A stretch of 64,000 bases of DNA from Paracyclopina nana (GCA_019096065.1 JAGUCH010000002.1:15450501-15514500); one strand, 5' to 3'. Shown: positions 45,391 to 58,074, counted from the first letter of the stretch. Translations and numbers: made by a program. Notes: generated from the sequence alone by a model not told the origin.

Positions 45391-46117
45391 TACAGTCTGT
45401 CCCTTAGATTTCTGTACAGTTTGAAATCAAAAGTTTGTGTTAAAACTTCTGGAAATACTCGACACAATGGATGCTGTTGGAAAGCTTGAAACTTAAGTCA
45501 TCTTTTTTAGCTTTGAGATTTAAAAAAAAATATCAATGCAAATTTTGTTTAAGACTACAAAATTGATAGTTACTCCAAATTCACGCCCATTTTCACTGAT
45601 TTTTTTATATGAAAAGTCACTTTCACGAAAAAATTATTTACTCAATTTCACATAAAATTGGTTAAACATTTGATCTTCATAAACAAAAAATCCCTAAGAT
45701 GTGATGTTTAAAACACTAATTTTGAAACTTATTTAGTAGGCAGTGGCCTTATTGTCTTTTTTCTTTTTACTGAAAAATATCCTTTCCAATCATCCACCTT
45801 TCTGATGAGCCAGCACAGTGCTACAAGATTTTTTTTCATGAAAAAATGTCAAAAAATTGCCAGGTTTAGCTTAGCTGAAAATTTGGTCAATAATAGCCGG
45901 TTTTGACAAAGTTGCTTTTTGGGAGAAAAATAAAGGGTACCTCAGGAAAATTAAGTTCTCTCATTTTCTTACTTTTAATTTCTTTCATCCATTGAAGCAA
46001 AAAAAGGTTGGAAAAGATTCAAGCTTTCCAATGATATCCATTGTGTCTATTATTTTCCGAAGTTATAACACAAACTTTTGATTTTTAAGTTTGTAGTAAT
46101 CTCCGAGACAGTCTGTA
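45391..46117. mobile_element. MITE with about 100-bp imperfect TIRs
   Basis: Left end TACAGTCTGTC...; the right end reads TACAGACTGTC in reverse complement. The arms stay alignable for about 100 bp (CAAAAGTTTGTGTTA, GACACAATGGAT, GGAAAGCTTGAA shared). No ORF. Confidence 0.7.
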
Positions 46118-46440
46118 TGTGTAGTTATATGAACTGAGACGAATTGCTAAACTGAATTATACATGCGAAAATTGCTTTCCATCATATAAAATTAGCTCAT
46201 ATGTTTACTAAGCATGTTTTATAATTTGTTGGAAGGTAATTTTCAAATGTTAATGAAGTTACTTGACATCATTAATCAAACAATTAAAAATTGTGCATTT
46301 TCAATTTGGTACTTTTTTTAGCTAAAAGATGTGTCAAAATCAAGTTTTGTCAGGTATCTCTGATACTAAGCTTAGAGCAGCCTTTTTACAAGAGGCTTAT
46401 GCACGTTTATCAGATGTATGATGAATGAAAGGGCTCCATC

Positions 46441-47108
46441 ATTTTGTCCGACACATTTAGTCAAGTTTTAAAATGTCCGACACATTTGGTATAGTTGCAA
46501 AAAGACCGACACATTATTGGCGACGGGTACATTTTTTGCCCGACACATTTGGTATAGATGCAAAATGACCGACACATTTTTGGCAACGGGTGCGTTTTTT
46601 GCCCGACACATTTGGTATAGATGCAAAATGACCGAAAAAAGTTGGAAATGGCCATGTGAAAAGTCCAAAAAGTTTAAAATAGTTGTAATAAGCCTGACAG
46701 TATTTTTGGGCTTTCTTTTAAGACATCACAATATCAAATCTCAAGAAATGATAAGTCCGGTTTAACTGTTTCTCAAAATATCTCATCATTGTTGTTGATT
46801 ATTTCAAGAAAGCTTTGGAAATGCAATTCTAATAGCAAAGTAAGTCACATTTTCACCCTTGCATTAAATTATTTGACTATAGAAGCTCCTAGGTGTAAGA
46901 TGCAACTTGATAACATCTGTCGGACATTTTACATCTGGGTCGTGTCGGACATTTTGCAACTTGACAAATCCTGTCGGACATTTAACATTCTATTTGTCGG
47001 ACATTCTACAACTATGACAAATCTGTTGGGCAAAAAACGCAGTAGATGTCGGACATTTTGCAACTAGACTTGTCGGTCATTTTACAACTTGATTTTCGGA
47101 CAAAAAAA
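46441..47108. mobile_element. Inverted array of GTCCGACA repeats
   Basis: Left arm (46441-46640) has tandem CCGACACATTTGGTATAGxTGCAAAATGA units; the right arm (46915-47108) carries the same motif inverted (TCATTTTGCAACTxGACxxxTCGGACA). A unique centre lies between. Looks like a foldback element with repeated termini. Confidence 0.65.
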
Positions 47109-47137
47109 GTTCCCCCGAATGAAAGCTGAATAATAGT

Positions 47138-47321
47138 ATTTTACTTGCTGCTTTTCGGGACTGAGAAGGTAAGTAAAAATTGCCCTAGGTGAGTAAATGA
47201 AACCAAGCCGAATCTTGAACCGAGCGAAGCGAGGGGAATAGTGAGGCGAGGTTTTATTTTACTCACCGAGGGCATTATTTACGTTACCTTCGAAGTCCTG
47301 AGAAGCAGCAAGTCAAATTTT
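47138..47321. mobile_element. Short palindromic element
   Basis: About 60-bp imperfect arms (TTTACTTGCTGCTTTTCGGGACT and its inverted counterpart AGTCCTGAGAAGCAGCAAGT) around a short loop containing CGAGCGAAGCGAG. No coding potential. Confidence 0.6.
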
Positions 47322-48986
47322 ATTAACTGTGACCGATTTTCCGAGCGAAATGAACTTGCCGGAATGCCATGTTGTGACGTCACGGGGTTTGCAAAAAGCT
47401 GACACGATCGGCAAAGTGAATTTACTCGCGAGTAAAACCGGTTACAGTTAGTAAATGATGATGATCACTTTGAACGCAGCAATAGAAACTCTCGAGATCT
47501 CGATAAAAAGACGTTTTATTGTCTGTATCAAATGAAATCTAGAAAGTAAGTGATAAATATGAACGCGTGAAACGAACAGTTGACATCTATTTCCGCGTAC
47601 TCAGCTGGTGTTGACGGCATCTCGCAATACTCCGCTCCATCTGTACAGCCTAAGGTTACTGATAAAATAACAATATTACTAACCAGAGGCTTCGATTAGT
47701 AATCTAAGTCTCTGTGACTAACTTGTTTATCAGTAGCTCAGTCGGATGTTCAGGGTTTGATCCCCATACGAGATTAATGTACTTTTTCTCCTTTTTTCTG
47801 CAATGGGATTTACTTCTTGGACAATATCCAGGTCCCTAAATTATATATGCAAAAATTGCTTTCGATCATATAAAATAAGTAACTGAAAAAATAAGAAAAA
47901 CTGCCTTTGCTTTGGGCCTGGTCACCTAGCTAGGGCTTTTTGTTACAAAGCGACCATAATTTTAACCTTACTGCAGCAAAGTTACCAAAAATTGTCACAT
48001 TCTAACGCAGCACAACTGAGAATTACACAAACTTAAAAGTTTGTTTTGCTTCGTGAGTTACCTGTGCTGTGTAAACAGAAAGTCACAAGAGTCAAACTCT
48101 GGCTGCTTTTGGTGATAAAAAGTGGTAAAATGAATCGAGTCATCTGGTTAAGTTTGTTTAGGTAGCTAGTAACATGGTCATCTGCTTGTCATCAAGTTAC
48201 CTTTTTCATGACACTCCAAAAACGTCCATATACTGCAATATTTTAACACACTAAATGACAAGGCCCCTAGTCACTCAAGTGCCCAAAAAGTAAAAAAGAC
48301 TTAGCAATGAAAGCTTTTTTTTTGTACCTCAAAAGTGAGCACACGGAAAGGACCTTACGTCTTGAGAAATTCAAGGGATGCTTATGGGCAATGCTGATAT
48401 TTTAGGACTTGTAAGTAAAGGGGGAATAAATGAAGGGGCTTTCCATGGGTTGATTTTTTGACACTAAGTTACCAAAACTCGACACAACAATCAGTGCTAA
48501 ATTTTCTAAGTTACCGAAATTTGTCACATCGCAGCGCAGCACAACGCAACACAACACAAGTCAGATGGACAAAAGCAAGATGGACAAAAGCATAAAAGTT
48601 TGATTTCCATCAAGAGTTACCAGACTAAGTAGAAAGTCCCAATGGAAATTGGCCCAATGAGTTAAGAATTAAAGTTTGTTTTGGTTGCTTACTACATGTT
48701 TATCTATATGTCACTCCTTGATACGGTTATAGGGAATGATAGATTTATGGGAGCGTGACGAAACAAGACCATACTTAGCGTGATTTCAGGAAAGGGTTTA
48801 TTTTATAGTAAAAGATATCTGACTGATTTCCCGGAGGAATATCAAGCCAGAAAACCAAATATATAACCAATTGTTTTTCATGAAATAATTTTGCAACTCC
48901 CCAACTAGCTCTACTTTTTCCTTGCCAATTTGGCTGGCCAGTCTTAAGAAAAAAAAAACATGGATAATTTTTTTTCTTTTTTTCAG
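47322..48986. other. Intron sequence before main helicase exon
   Basis: No gene. Two related segments near 47990-48060 and 48500-48560 share GTTACCxAAATTGTCACAT and repeated GCAGCACAAC. The T-rich tract TTTTTTTTCTTTTTTTCAG ends the intron. Confidence 0.55.
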
Positions 48987-51900
48987 GGGAGCCATTCAAT
49001 GACGAGGCTGAAGATGCTAGTTGGTTGAGTCTTCCAGATACTCTGGTAATCCAACCTTCTCGAAAATCATTACAATTGAATGATGACCATCAGAGCGGTG
49101 TTATCAACATATTGGATGCTTCAAGTGGGTTGTGTTCCATCTCCTTGCCATCGGGATGTGAAGAAATAGTCAAGCTTGATTGTTTGGCAAACTTAACCAA
49201 CAACTCTGTCACCATTCAAAAAGGACAGAGAGTCAAGGTTGGGACAAGAAAAGGAGGCATGAGAAAAGGACACGTACCCGTGAAAATTGTTGTTGTGGCC
49301 CCTATTGCTCGAGAGGGATGGATCCCAGGGTTTGCAACCCTTGTGAGTGATGAGGAATTCTTCTTCCTCAAAGTTGAAGAAAGTCCAAAAGATGTATATG
49401 TTCACAAAGCAAAGCTGTCCAAGTACAGTTTTCCTGTGAAAAAAGGTGATTGCTACCAATGTCAGCTTGGGACCAGAAACCCTGGAAAGCCTGTGGCAAT
49501 TAATGTAAAACCGTTGGTGTTAGTGAGGAGGACTGACATTGAGGTCCTAAAAATTATAGAATGTGTGTCTTCAGATTTGGAGTCGGAGGAGAGGAATGTT
49601 GCCATGGCGGAAATATTTGGAATTGCTGATGTCTGGTTGCACTTGATCTCCGAGGCTGCGAAATCCGAGAAGGTAGCCATTGAACTCATCAGGCTCCTTG
49701 CAAAATTGATCAACGCTAACACAGCTGTTGGTCTTATGAAAAGGTTCTTGGAAGATATTTTCTCGCGAAGCTGTTTAGTCGCCATTTTAGAGAAGTTGTG
49801 TGGCAAGCATGTGGAGTTGGTCGAGTTATTCAGTAAATCGTGTCTCAAGAGAGTACCACAATTGAAAGAAAAGCTGGCAGCTTTGTCCTGGAGACTAGTC
49901 AAGCATTATTTCTTAGGTGCGACACATCCTCGAGAACAGCAAATTTTGGACTGGTTCAGAATCTACCTCCCACTCAATCCAGAAGAGCCTTCAAACAGGG
50001 CAGACATAACTTTATCTAGCGATCACATCATTCCTCAAAGCAGCCAAGTAGTGAGAGGTATTTCTAATGTCATAGATCTATTACCCGTCCGAACCAACGG
50101 ACCTTACCAAGATTGGCAAGACTACCTTGAGACCTACTTTAGACTCACTTGGGCTGAAGCCTTTTCTGCAGTAGCAAAGGGTATTCAAGCTTTCAACAAT
50201 GGAGCATTGGACAAGAGAGACATGGAAGTGTATTTCAATGTTTCCCTTGTTGGCATCGAGAGACGTATGGATCAGCAAGTTGCTTTTGCGTTGAAATTTA
50301 CTCCGGGGAGAAGCGTGAAAAATTGGAAGCACTCAACAAAGCTCATGTTCGGCAATTTGCTAGCAATTTCATCGATGGGACAAGGCTTTAGCAAGATCAT
50401 TTGGGCTGTTGTGCATGAGAGAGATGAGGATCTCTTAAACCAGGAATCAATCATCGTGGTCACGCTTTGCGAAAATCAAGGGAATGCTGAGGCCATCAAA
50501 TCCATGGCCTTGAACTCTGGTCACATGATAATGGCTGAGTCACCTACGTACTTCAGAGCACTGGAGCCTATTTTGAGAAATCTGCAGAGGCTAAGCTCGG
50601 AGAAATATACCTTAGAAATGGATATTGTGCTTGCCCAAAAGGTGCCTACAGATGTGATTACTGAGGAGAGTGATGACATCATCAGGGACACTAACAAATT
50701 TACTGAGTCAATGGATGAAAGCCAGAGGGCAGCCTTTGATCATGCTCTCACAAGCAAAATTGCCATAATTCAGGGGCCTCCAGGCTGTGGCAAGACCTTT
50801 TTAGGAGTGCGCATTGCCAACTTCTTTGTTGAAGCCGAACTGGGCTCTCCCATTTTGGTGCTAACCTACAAAAACCATGCCTTGGATGAGTTTTTGAAGC
50901 ACACCCTAAAATTTTGCCCCAAGGAGAAGCTTGTCAGAATTGGCGGAAGATCCTCTGAGCCGGCTTTAGAGGAGTGTTCCATCAGAAATCGCGTCAAACC
51001 CTCCAAAGACTCTAAAAGATCGCTGCCCTCCCATTTGGCGTTTCAATTCCACAGTGTCAGGGAAGAAATCAACGATCTCACACCCAAGATTTTGGAACTT
51101 TGCCAGAGCATTATTTATGTCGGAAGATGGGCTGAGAAAGATATCCTGTCGTTGTTGAAGGAGCAACACCTAGAGAGCCTATTGTGTGGTCAGTCTTGGC
51201 ACACATTTAAGTTGAGCAGCAAGCGCCAATCCTTATTTGCTGGTCCTAAATTCGTGCAAGAGTGGATAGCCGAAGCCAAGGCTAATCATGGCTCTCTGGC
51301 CCAATTTGTGAGGGCTCATTCAAAACTTAGTGAGAGAGAAGTATATCTGAGGGGAACTCTTGAACATGCCTTCAACAAATGGCGGCCTACCACCAAAGCT
51401 GTACGGGACCTAAGCATGCTATACTCGTCCAAGCCCCAAATGCCTTTAAGTCAGGCGGGCAATCGCAAGACTGCGAAAGAAGATGATGCTATTGACGAAG
51501 AAGATGTCTTGAAGATGAAGGCACTGAGAAATGGAGGGTTGGCTTCAAACAAAGAGCCTGGGGATTCTTTGGTGATGTTTGGTGCAAGAGAAGAAAGTGA
51601 CCCTGTTGGAATGTATGACTTTTCTTGCTTTCCGGAAGGATGCTTTGCTGATGCGAATTTGCTGGATCGTAACACAGACCTGTGGGCTTTGAATTTTATG
51701 GAAAGGATCAAGTTTTTGGCTACTCTGTCTGTGTGTAGCAATGCTGACATGGACGAGTTCTCCGCTTTGGTGACGCGCATGGAGAAATTACAGCAAAGCC
51801 TTCGTGATCTGAAAATTTTGGAGCAATATTATGCAATCCAGGACGCATGCATTGTTGGTGCGACTATCACTGGAGCTTCTATCTCTGCTGACCTGATAAA

Positions 51901-54900
51901 CATGTTGTCACCAGAAGTTGTGATTGTTGAAGAAGCTGGTGAAATTCTCGAGAGCGCGTTGATCTCTGCTTTGAGCAACAAAACCAACCGTCTCATCATG
52001 ATAGGCGATCACAAGCAGCTGAGGCCATCCGTGAGTGACTACGACCTGGTGAAAAACTTCCACTTTGATGTGTCTATGATGGAGCGCTTGATCATGAGTG
52101 GATACCCTTACAAATCACTGACAAGGCAGAGCAGAATGAGGCCTGAATTTTCCGCCCTTCTCAAAGACATCTACCCCAATCTGCTTGACAATGAAGAGGT
52201 TGTATGCCGAAATGAGCCTATCAAGTGGATTGACAAGTCAATCTTTTTCTGGTGCCATGAGTTTCTAGAGGACAACCTCAGAAAAGGAGACAATGATGTA
52301 CTCATGGGAGATGGCAATCGGACCAAGACCAACAGGAAAGAAGCAGAAATGGCGATGGCTCTAGCCCTGTTCATGCTAGCTTTTGGAAATGCCAAGCCAG
52401 AAGAAATAACAATTTTGGTGTCCTACCTTGGGCAAAAAAAGCTCTTTCGCGACATGCTAAGGCAGAAAGCGAAAGAATTTCCCCGCTTATTTCCAAATGG
52501 AGAGACCATTCAATGCGAAACAATAGATATGTACCAGGGCGATGAAAACAAGTATGTCATTGTGTCTTTGGTCAGGTCTGAGCATCTTGGATTTTTGAAA
52601 GTTAAAAATAGAAGGTGTGTGGCTCAATCAAGGGCAAAGTGTGGCCTCTACTTTGTTGGGCACGCCAATCTCTTTCACTCCTCTCCTTGGCTCCATATTG
52701 TGAAAAGTCTCAAGGAAGTTGACTGCTATGGTCCTGCAATGCCCCTGGCATGCCCCAGACATCCGACAACTAAGCACCTGGTGAAAAGTGTGCCAGAAAT
52801 AATGGATTTTGTGGCCAATCCAGAAAAACTCTGCAGCATCCAATGTGGCACAGAGATGCCTTGCAAAGAACACAACTGCAGTTTGTGCTGTTCCTCAAAG
52901 GGACACAAACATGACAAATGCTTAGCCAAAGTAGTCAGAGTTCTTAAAAAGTGTGAACATCAGAAAACTGCTTTGTGCTATGAAGATGTGAATCGTCTCA
53001 AGTGCGAAGTCAAAGTGGAGTACCAGCACAAAAAATGCCCTTACCAACATTGGCTCAAGAAAAAGTGCTATGTTGATGAAGCTACTCTCAAATGCACCAA
53101 GCCTTGTGAATTTGTGTATGAGGACTGCAAGCACACTTGTGGCAAAAAATGTGGTGAGCCTCATAAGCATGGAGCTTGTGAGGCTTTAATTGTCACATCA
53201 TTTCCAGACTGTGGACATAACCTTCCTGACAAGGTTTGTGGCGAGACCTTTGAAAGATACTCCTGCAATGCAATTGTGACCATTAAAAGACTGTGTGGCC
53301 ATGATGTCACTTTGAAGTGTCACAAGGTCAAAACTGGCAATCTTGGTCAATGCACATCAGTTTGTGATCAACTTTTGAAATGTGGCGATCACAAGTGTCC
53401 TGATGAGTGTGGATCCAATCACAGCCATGATGTGTGCAATGCTGATGTCAGAGAGAAATATCCTCACTGTGACCATTTCACCACAAGGAAGTGTACTAAG
53501 AAAATCACATGGGTCTGCTCTATAAAAGTTGAGGGCAAATTTCCAGACTGTGGCCATAACCTTCCTGACAAGGTTTGTGGCGAGACCTTTGAAAGGTACT
53601 CCTGCCACGCAAGTGTGACCATTAAAAGATCATGTGGCCATGATGTCACTTTAGAGTGTCACAAGGTCAAAACTGGCAATCTTGGTATATGCACATCAGT
53701 TTGTGATCAACTTTTGAAATGTGGCGATCACAGGTGTCCTGATGAGTGTGGATCCAATCACAGCCATGATGTGTGCAAGGTTGATGTCAGAGAGAAATAT
53801 CCTCACTGTGACCATTTCACCACAAGGAAGTGTACTAAGAAAATCACATGGGTCTGCTCTATAAAAGTTGAGGGCAAATTTCCAGACTGTGGCCATAACC
53901 TACCTGACAAGGTTTGTGGCGAGACCTTTGAAAGGTACTCCTGCCACGCAAGTGTGACCATTAAAAGATCATGTGGCCATGATGTCACTTTAGAGTGTCA
54001 CAAGGTCAAAACTGGCAATCTTGGTATATGCACATCAGTTTGTGATCAACTTTTGAAATGTGGCGATCACAGGTGTCCTGATAAGTGTGGATCCAATCAC
54101 AGCCATGATGTGTGCAAGGTTGATGTCAGAGAGAAATATCCTCACTGTGACCATTTCACCACAAGGAAGTGTACTGAGAAAATCACATGGGTCTGCTCTA
54201 TAAAAGTTGAGGGCAAATTTCCAGACTGTGGCCATAACCTTCCTGACAAGGTTTGTGGCGAGACCTTTGAAAGGTACTCCTGCCACGCAAGTGTGACCAT
54301 TAAAAGATCATGTGGCCATGATGTCACTTTAGCGTGTCACAAGGTCAAAACTGGCAATCTTGGTATATGCACATCAGTTTGTGATCAACTTTTGAAATGT
54401 GGCGATCACAAGTGTCCTGATGAGTGTGGATCCAATCACAGCCATGATGTGTGCAAGGTTGATGTCAGAGAGAAATATCCTCATTGTGACCATTTCACCA
54501 CAAGGAAGTGTACTGAGAAAATCACATGGGCCTGCGCGAAAGAAGTTAAAGCTAAACTCAAGTGTGGACACAAGGGAAGCAAGCTTTGTTATGTGAAGCT
54601 TGATGATGTCAAGTGCAAGACTCTTTGCGGCAAGATGATCAGCAAATGTGGCCATCCTTGTGGTAACATGTGCTGGCAGGAGTGCCAGACTGATGATTGC
54701 TCTGCATGCTTGGCTTCTTTCAAAAGAAGTGCAGAGAAAAAATGCCAAGAAATCGAGGCTAAGATAAAATCATCATCATCCACCTTCGAAATTGAGACCA
54801 TTGATATGAAGTCGCCAGAGTTTGAGGATGTTGTCAGACAGGTTGACTCTACTCGGCTGGCAATGCACAACTGGAACAGAAGTGTTACTAAGATTGAAAA

Positions 54901-55948
54901 AATCACCAATCTTGAGCTTGAAGCCAAGTTTGAACTGGCCAAATCAAAGGCATTCGGTTCCTATGAAGTCCTGAAGTTTCATGGAACTGGTCTAGATGGA
55001 ATTCAAGCGATTCCCAAAAACGGATTTAGGATGCCATCAAAACCAGGAATGTACGGCATGGGCATTTACTTTGCGACAAATTCCTCCAAAAGTGCACAAG
55101 AAATCTACACGAAAAACTCGGGCAAGTTGCTTTTCTGCAGGGTCCTGCTTGGTAAGGCGCACCGAGTTGATAAGCATGACAATACTTTGAACGCAGAGAA
55201 AATTCGGCAACTCCGCTGCGACTCGCTGTTCGCTCCAGCTGGAACCAAACACACCGGTGGAGTGGCTAATGACGAATTTGTGGTATACAATCCCTTCCAG
55301 GCTCTACCAGTGTACATCATTCATTTTGGACACGGACATGACAACCTTATCAAGGCCTTGATTTCAACTCCAACTATGAAGGCAAGTAGCGGGCAGAAAG
55401 TGACCAAACACACTGTCTCCGCATCAAGGACTATGAATCCAAATGACCCATTTCAAGAGGAGTTCTTGAAGATTTATGGCGAAGTGTCGAGAAAACGTAA
55501 TATTCGGGGACAATCAAGACCTCTCAGCTTGACCGAGATTGACTTTGTATACAACGCCGAGTTGCAAAGAAATTTTGATGCCATGCAGTCTGAATTCCGC
55601 AAGAAACGCCTCCCAGTTCACACCATTTTTGCCTACCATGGAACTGATCCAAAGAATATTGACAGTATCCTTGAGAACAATCTAAACAAAATCGATCGAA
55701 CTGCTTTTGGGCACGGCTACTACTTCTCGGAGTTCCCTGATGTGAGTCAGGGCTATGGGAATGGTATGATTCTATTCCGACTCCTACCTGGAAACGAGTA
55801 CAGCGGACCATCCCATCATGAGCATCACGGTGCCAAGGCTTTGTACCAGAGTAAGAAGGTCACTGGGAATCCTGATGGATTTGGTGAAATGATGATCATC
55901 GCAAACAACCATCAGTTCATTCCCTATTGTGTTCTGCATTTCTCCTAG
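48987..55948 (+). CDS. ZNFX1: ZNFX1-like SF1 helicase with NFX1 fingers and two PARP domains (main exon)
   Basis: RNA-surveillance type helicase; ZNFX1 proteins bind RNA in innate antiviral and small-RNA pathways. The 7-kb exon is open from the acceptor at 48986; no ATG occurs at its start, so it continues from upstream (see 18429-18598). Order: N-terminal beta-rich domains; a DWQDYLETYFRL segment near 50110; helicase core with Walker A GPPGCGKT (about 50773), DExx-type box VIVEEAGE (about 51920), TIDMYQGDE and VAQSRAK (52520-52640). Then Cys/His NFX1-type zinc repeats (52740-54760), including four 113-residue units. Then a PARP catalytic domain (54960-55330) with H (FHGTG), Y (GIYFA), E (NDEFVVY), and a second (55620-55945) with H (YHGTD), Y (GYYFS) and probable E (FGEMMII). 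Vertebrate ZNFX1 lacks PARP domains. About 2,320 residues in this exon. TAG 55946-55948. Confidence 0.92.
53201..54556 (+). repeat. Four tandem 339-bp coding repeats (NFX1-finger unit)
   Basis: The motif TTTCCAGACTGTGG(C/A)CATAACC starts units at 53201, 53540, 53879 and 54218, exactly 339 bp (113 codons) apart. Units 2-4 differ by only a few bases; unit 1 is slightly older (AATGCAATT for CACGCAAGT, among others), and unit 4 diverges at its end. The frame is kept. Confidence 0.93.
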
Positions 55949-56053
55949 AACGTTGTGATTACATTGAGAATATGTGATAATTATGCTGATAACTATGTGT
56001 GATGAGTAAGTTGACTCAAAAAGAGGTTTATTGTTTGCCCATGTAGTGTGACA

Positions 56054-56059
56054 AATAAA
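56054..56059 (+). promoter_or_regulatory. Poly(A) signal of helicase-PARP gene
   Basis: AATAAA 105 bp after the stop codon, only 73 bp before the next gene's ATG. Confidence 0.5.
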
Positions 56060-56131
56060 CCTTTGCAACTTCCGCTGCTGCAGTTTATGTAAACTTTGAC
56101 AAAACACTCGTGATAAGGGTTGATTGCTGAA

Positions 56132-57952
56132 ATGGGGCCAGTGTGGCAACTTGTTGCTTTTCTTGTTATTTTTGCTCCTTTTGGATCCAGCCAGAAATGG
56201 TGGGAGCACGAGGTGGTCTACCAAGTTTACCCTAGGTCGTTTCAAGATTCAGACGGAGATGGCATTGGTGATTTGGTAGGAATAGAATCGAGACTTGGCC
56301 ATTTCACTCATCTTGGCATCAAGACTATTTGGATTTCGCCTATATTCAAGAGTCCCATGAAAGATTTCGGCTATGACATTTCAGACTTCAAGAGCATTGA
56401 TCCCATCTTTGGCACAATGGAGAGCTTCAAGTCACTCCTCTCATCTGCCAAAGAGAGGTCGCTCAGGGTCATTCTGGATTTTGTTCCCAATCACACTAGT
56501 GATGAGCATGAGTGGTTCATCAAATCTGCAGCCAAGCAAGATCCATTCACGGACTACTACATATGGAAGGATGCTAAGGGCTGCAACGGTTCTGGCCACC
56601 CAATTCCACCTAATAATTGGGTGAGTTTATCCATGTCATCAAAATTCAACACGCAGATCTTTTGTTTGTAGTTAAGTAACTTTAGAGGATCCGCTTGGAC
56701 CTGGAATGACCAAAGGAAGCAATTTTATCTGCACCAATTCAGCTCAAGCCAGCCGGATCTGAACTATAGGAACCCATCTGTGATTGAGGAGATGAAGCAA
56801 GTCTTGGGCTTCTGGTTGGATTTGGGTGTTGATGGCTTCCGGATGGATGCAGTGGGGTTCTTGATTGAGGATGATCAGTTCAGAGATGAGCCTTTGAGCT
56901 TCATATCCATCGATCCTAATGCATACATCTATTTGTTCCACAAATACACCTACTCGCTACCAGAGACAAGGACAATCCTGGGTCAATTCTATGACCATAT
57001 TCAGGCTTTTGATGCGACAGACAAGCTTGTCATGCATGAGGTCTACCTTCCCCCCAATTCGGATGTGGCTTACCACAATGTCTCAGATTTTCCATTCAAC
57101 ATTGGTCTCATCCTGATGGGGAAAATCTTGACAAATGCTCTCTACATTGATTTCATCATTGACTCGTGGATGTACTTTTTACCAGAAGGAAAAACGCCCA
57201 ATTGGGTCTTGGGCAATCATGACTACTGGAGGATTGGCTCACGGACTAGGCCCCAGCTCCGGAATGCTTTCAATTTGATGATCCTAACTTTGCCAGGAGT
57301 TGCTATCACCTATCAGGGCGAGGAAATTGGTATGCTCAATGGCAATGTGACATTTGAGCAGACTGTAGATCCAGCTGGGATCAATTGTGGACCAGATCAC
57401 TATGCTGACTTTGGCTGCTCCAGAGACTTTGAACGCACTCCTTTCCATTGGAGTGGAACTGAGAGGAACGCAGGCTTCTCCACTGCAAACAAGACCTGGT
57501 TGCCCATCAGCGAAGACCACGTCACCTTGAATGTCGAGTGTGAAACAAATGACCCTTTCAGCCATTTCAACTTCTACAGGAATGTCCTTCAAATCAGGAA
57601 CTCTGCAAAGGCATTTTCTACGAGAGGGGATTTCAAGTCACTGGTCAGGGGCCAAGTGTTGGCTTTTTCAAGAGTGTCTGAAAGCTCCATTTATGTGACA
57701 GCCATCAATTTTAGCGAGGCTGCAGTCACAGTGGATTTGAGTGGGAAATTTAGCTCGATTCCCCATGCATTGGTGGTCATTAGTACACATGGCCCTACTA
57801 GTCAGTACTATGCCAAGTAACTAAATTACTCCATTGAAAACAACTTGCATGCAAGCATAATAATTTTACCTCTTTTCAGTGATCTGGTGGATATGGGTAG
57901 CTTGAAGCTTGATGCCAATGAGGGACTCTTACTCTACATTTTAGATCCATAA
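56132..57952 (+). CDS. Secreted/membrane-associated maltase (alpha-glucosidase, GH13)
   Basis: Digestive alpha-glucosidase releasing glucose from maltose and similar sugars. Exons 56132-56620, 56672-57816 and 57880-57952 give 568 aa. I chose splicing at 57817 (AA|GTAACT) over the TAA that would close the frame at 57818-57820, because the third exon restores the usual C-terminal LKLDANEGLLLYILDP beta-sandwich end. Signal peptide MGPVWQLVAFLVIFAPFGSS. GH13 regions: VYQVYPRSFQDSDGDGIGDL, DFVPNHTS, nucleophile Asp in DGFRMDAVG, acid/base Glu in VMHEVY, and transition-state Asp in LGNHD. It starts 183 bp after the helicase gene on the same strand. AATAAA at 58075. Confidence 0.95.
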
Positions 57953-58074
57953 AAATCCATACATTTTTTAGATTCATGAAAATCTATCTTAATATTGTAA
58001 TACATCTAGTGAAAAAGGCTTGCTACAAATTATGCAGAGTTGTATCAGAGCTAATGTAATCAATGCGAATCATC

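Larger units (their letters stand above)
18599..48986 (+). other. Predicted 30.4-kb intron of the ZNFX1-PARP gene
   Basis: From the GTGAGT donor at 18599 to the T-rich CAG acceptor at 48986. All other introns in the window except the two in Smad are below about 0.6 kb. Without the 23.2-kb retroelement it would still be about 7 kb. The 5' part (18605-20534) carries a nested-palindrome MITE and a segment similar to Smad intron 1. The 3' part (43779-48986) carries several MITEs and no gene. Confidence 0.5.

Noticed and set aside
47731-47765. tRNA-like A and B boxes (TAGCTCAGTCGG, GGGTTTGATCCCC)
   Set aside because: Spacing is too short and there is no acceptor or anticodon stem; at most a SINE remnant.
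49025-49027. TTG at 49025 as the helicase start
   Set aside because: The frame is open upstream to a strong acceptor at 48986, so this is an internal codon.
54399-54596. Shadow ORFs across the helicase zinc-finger repeats on both strands
   Set aside because: They recur every 339 bp only because the coding repeat does.
57818-57820. TAA as the maltase stop codon
   Set aside because: A GTAACT donor just before it and a downstream exon restore the conserved C-terminus and fit phase.
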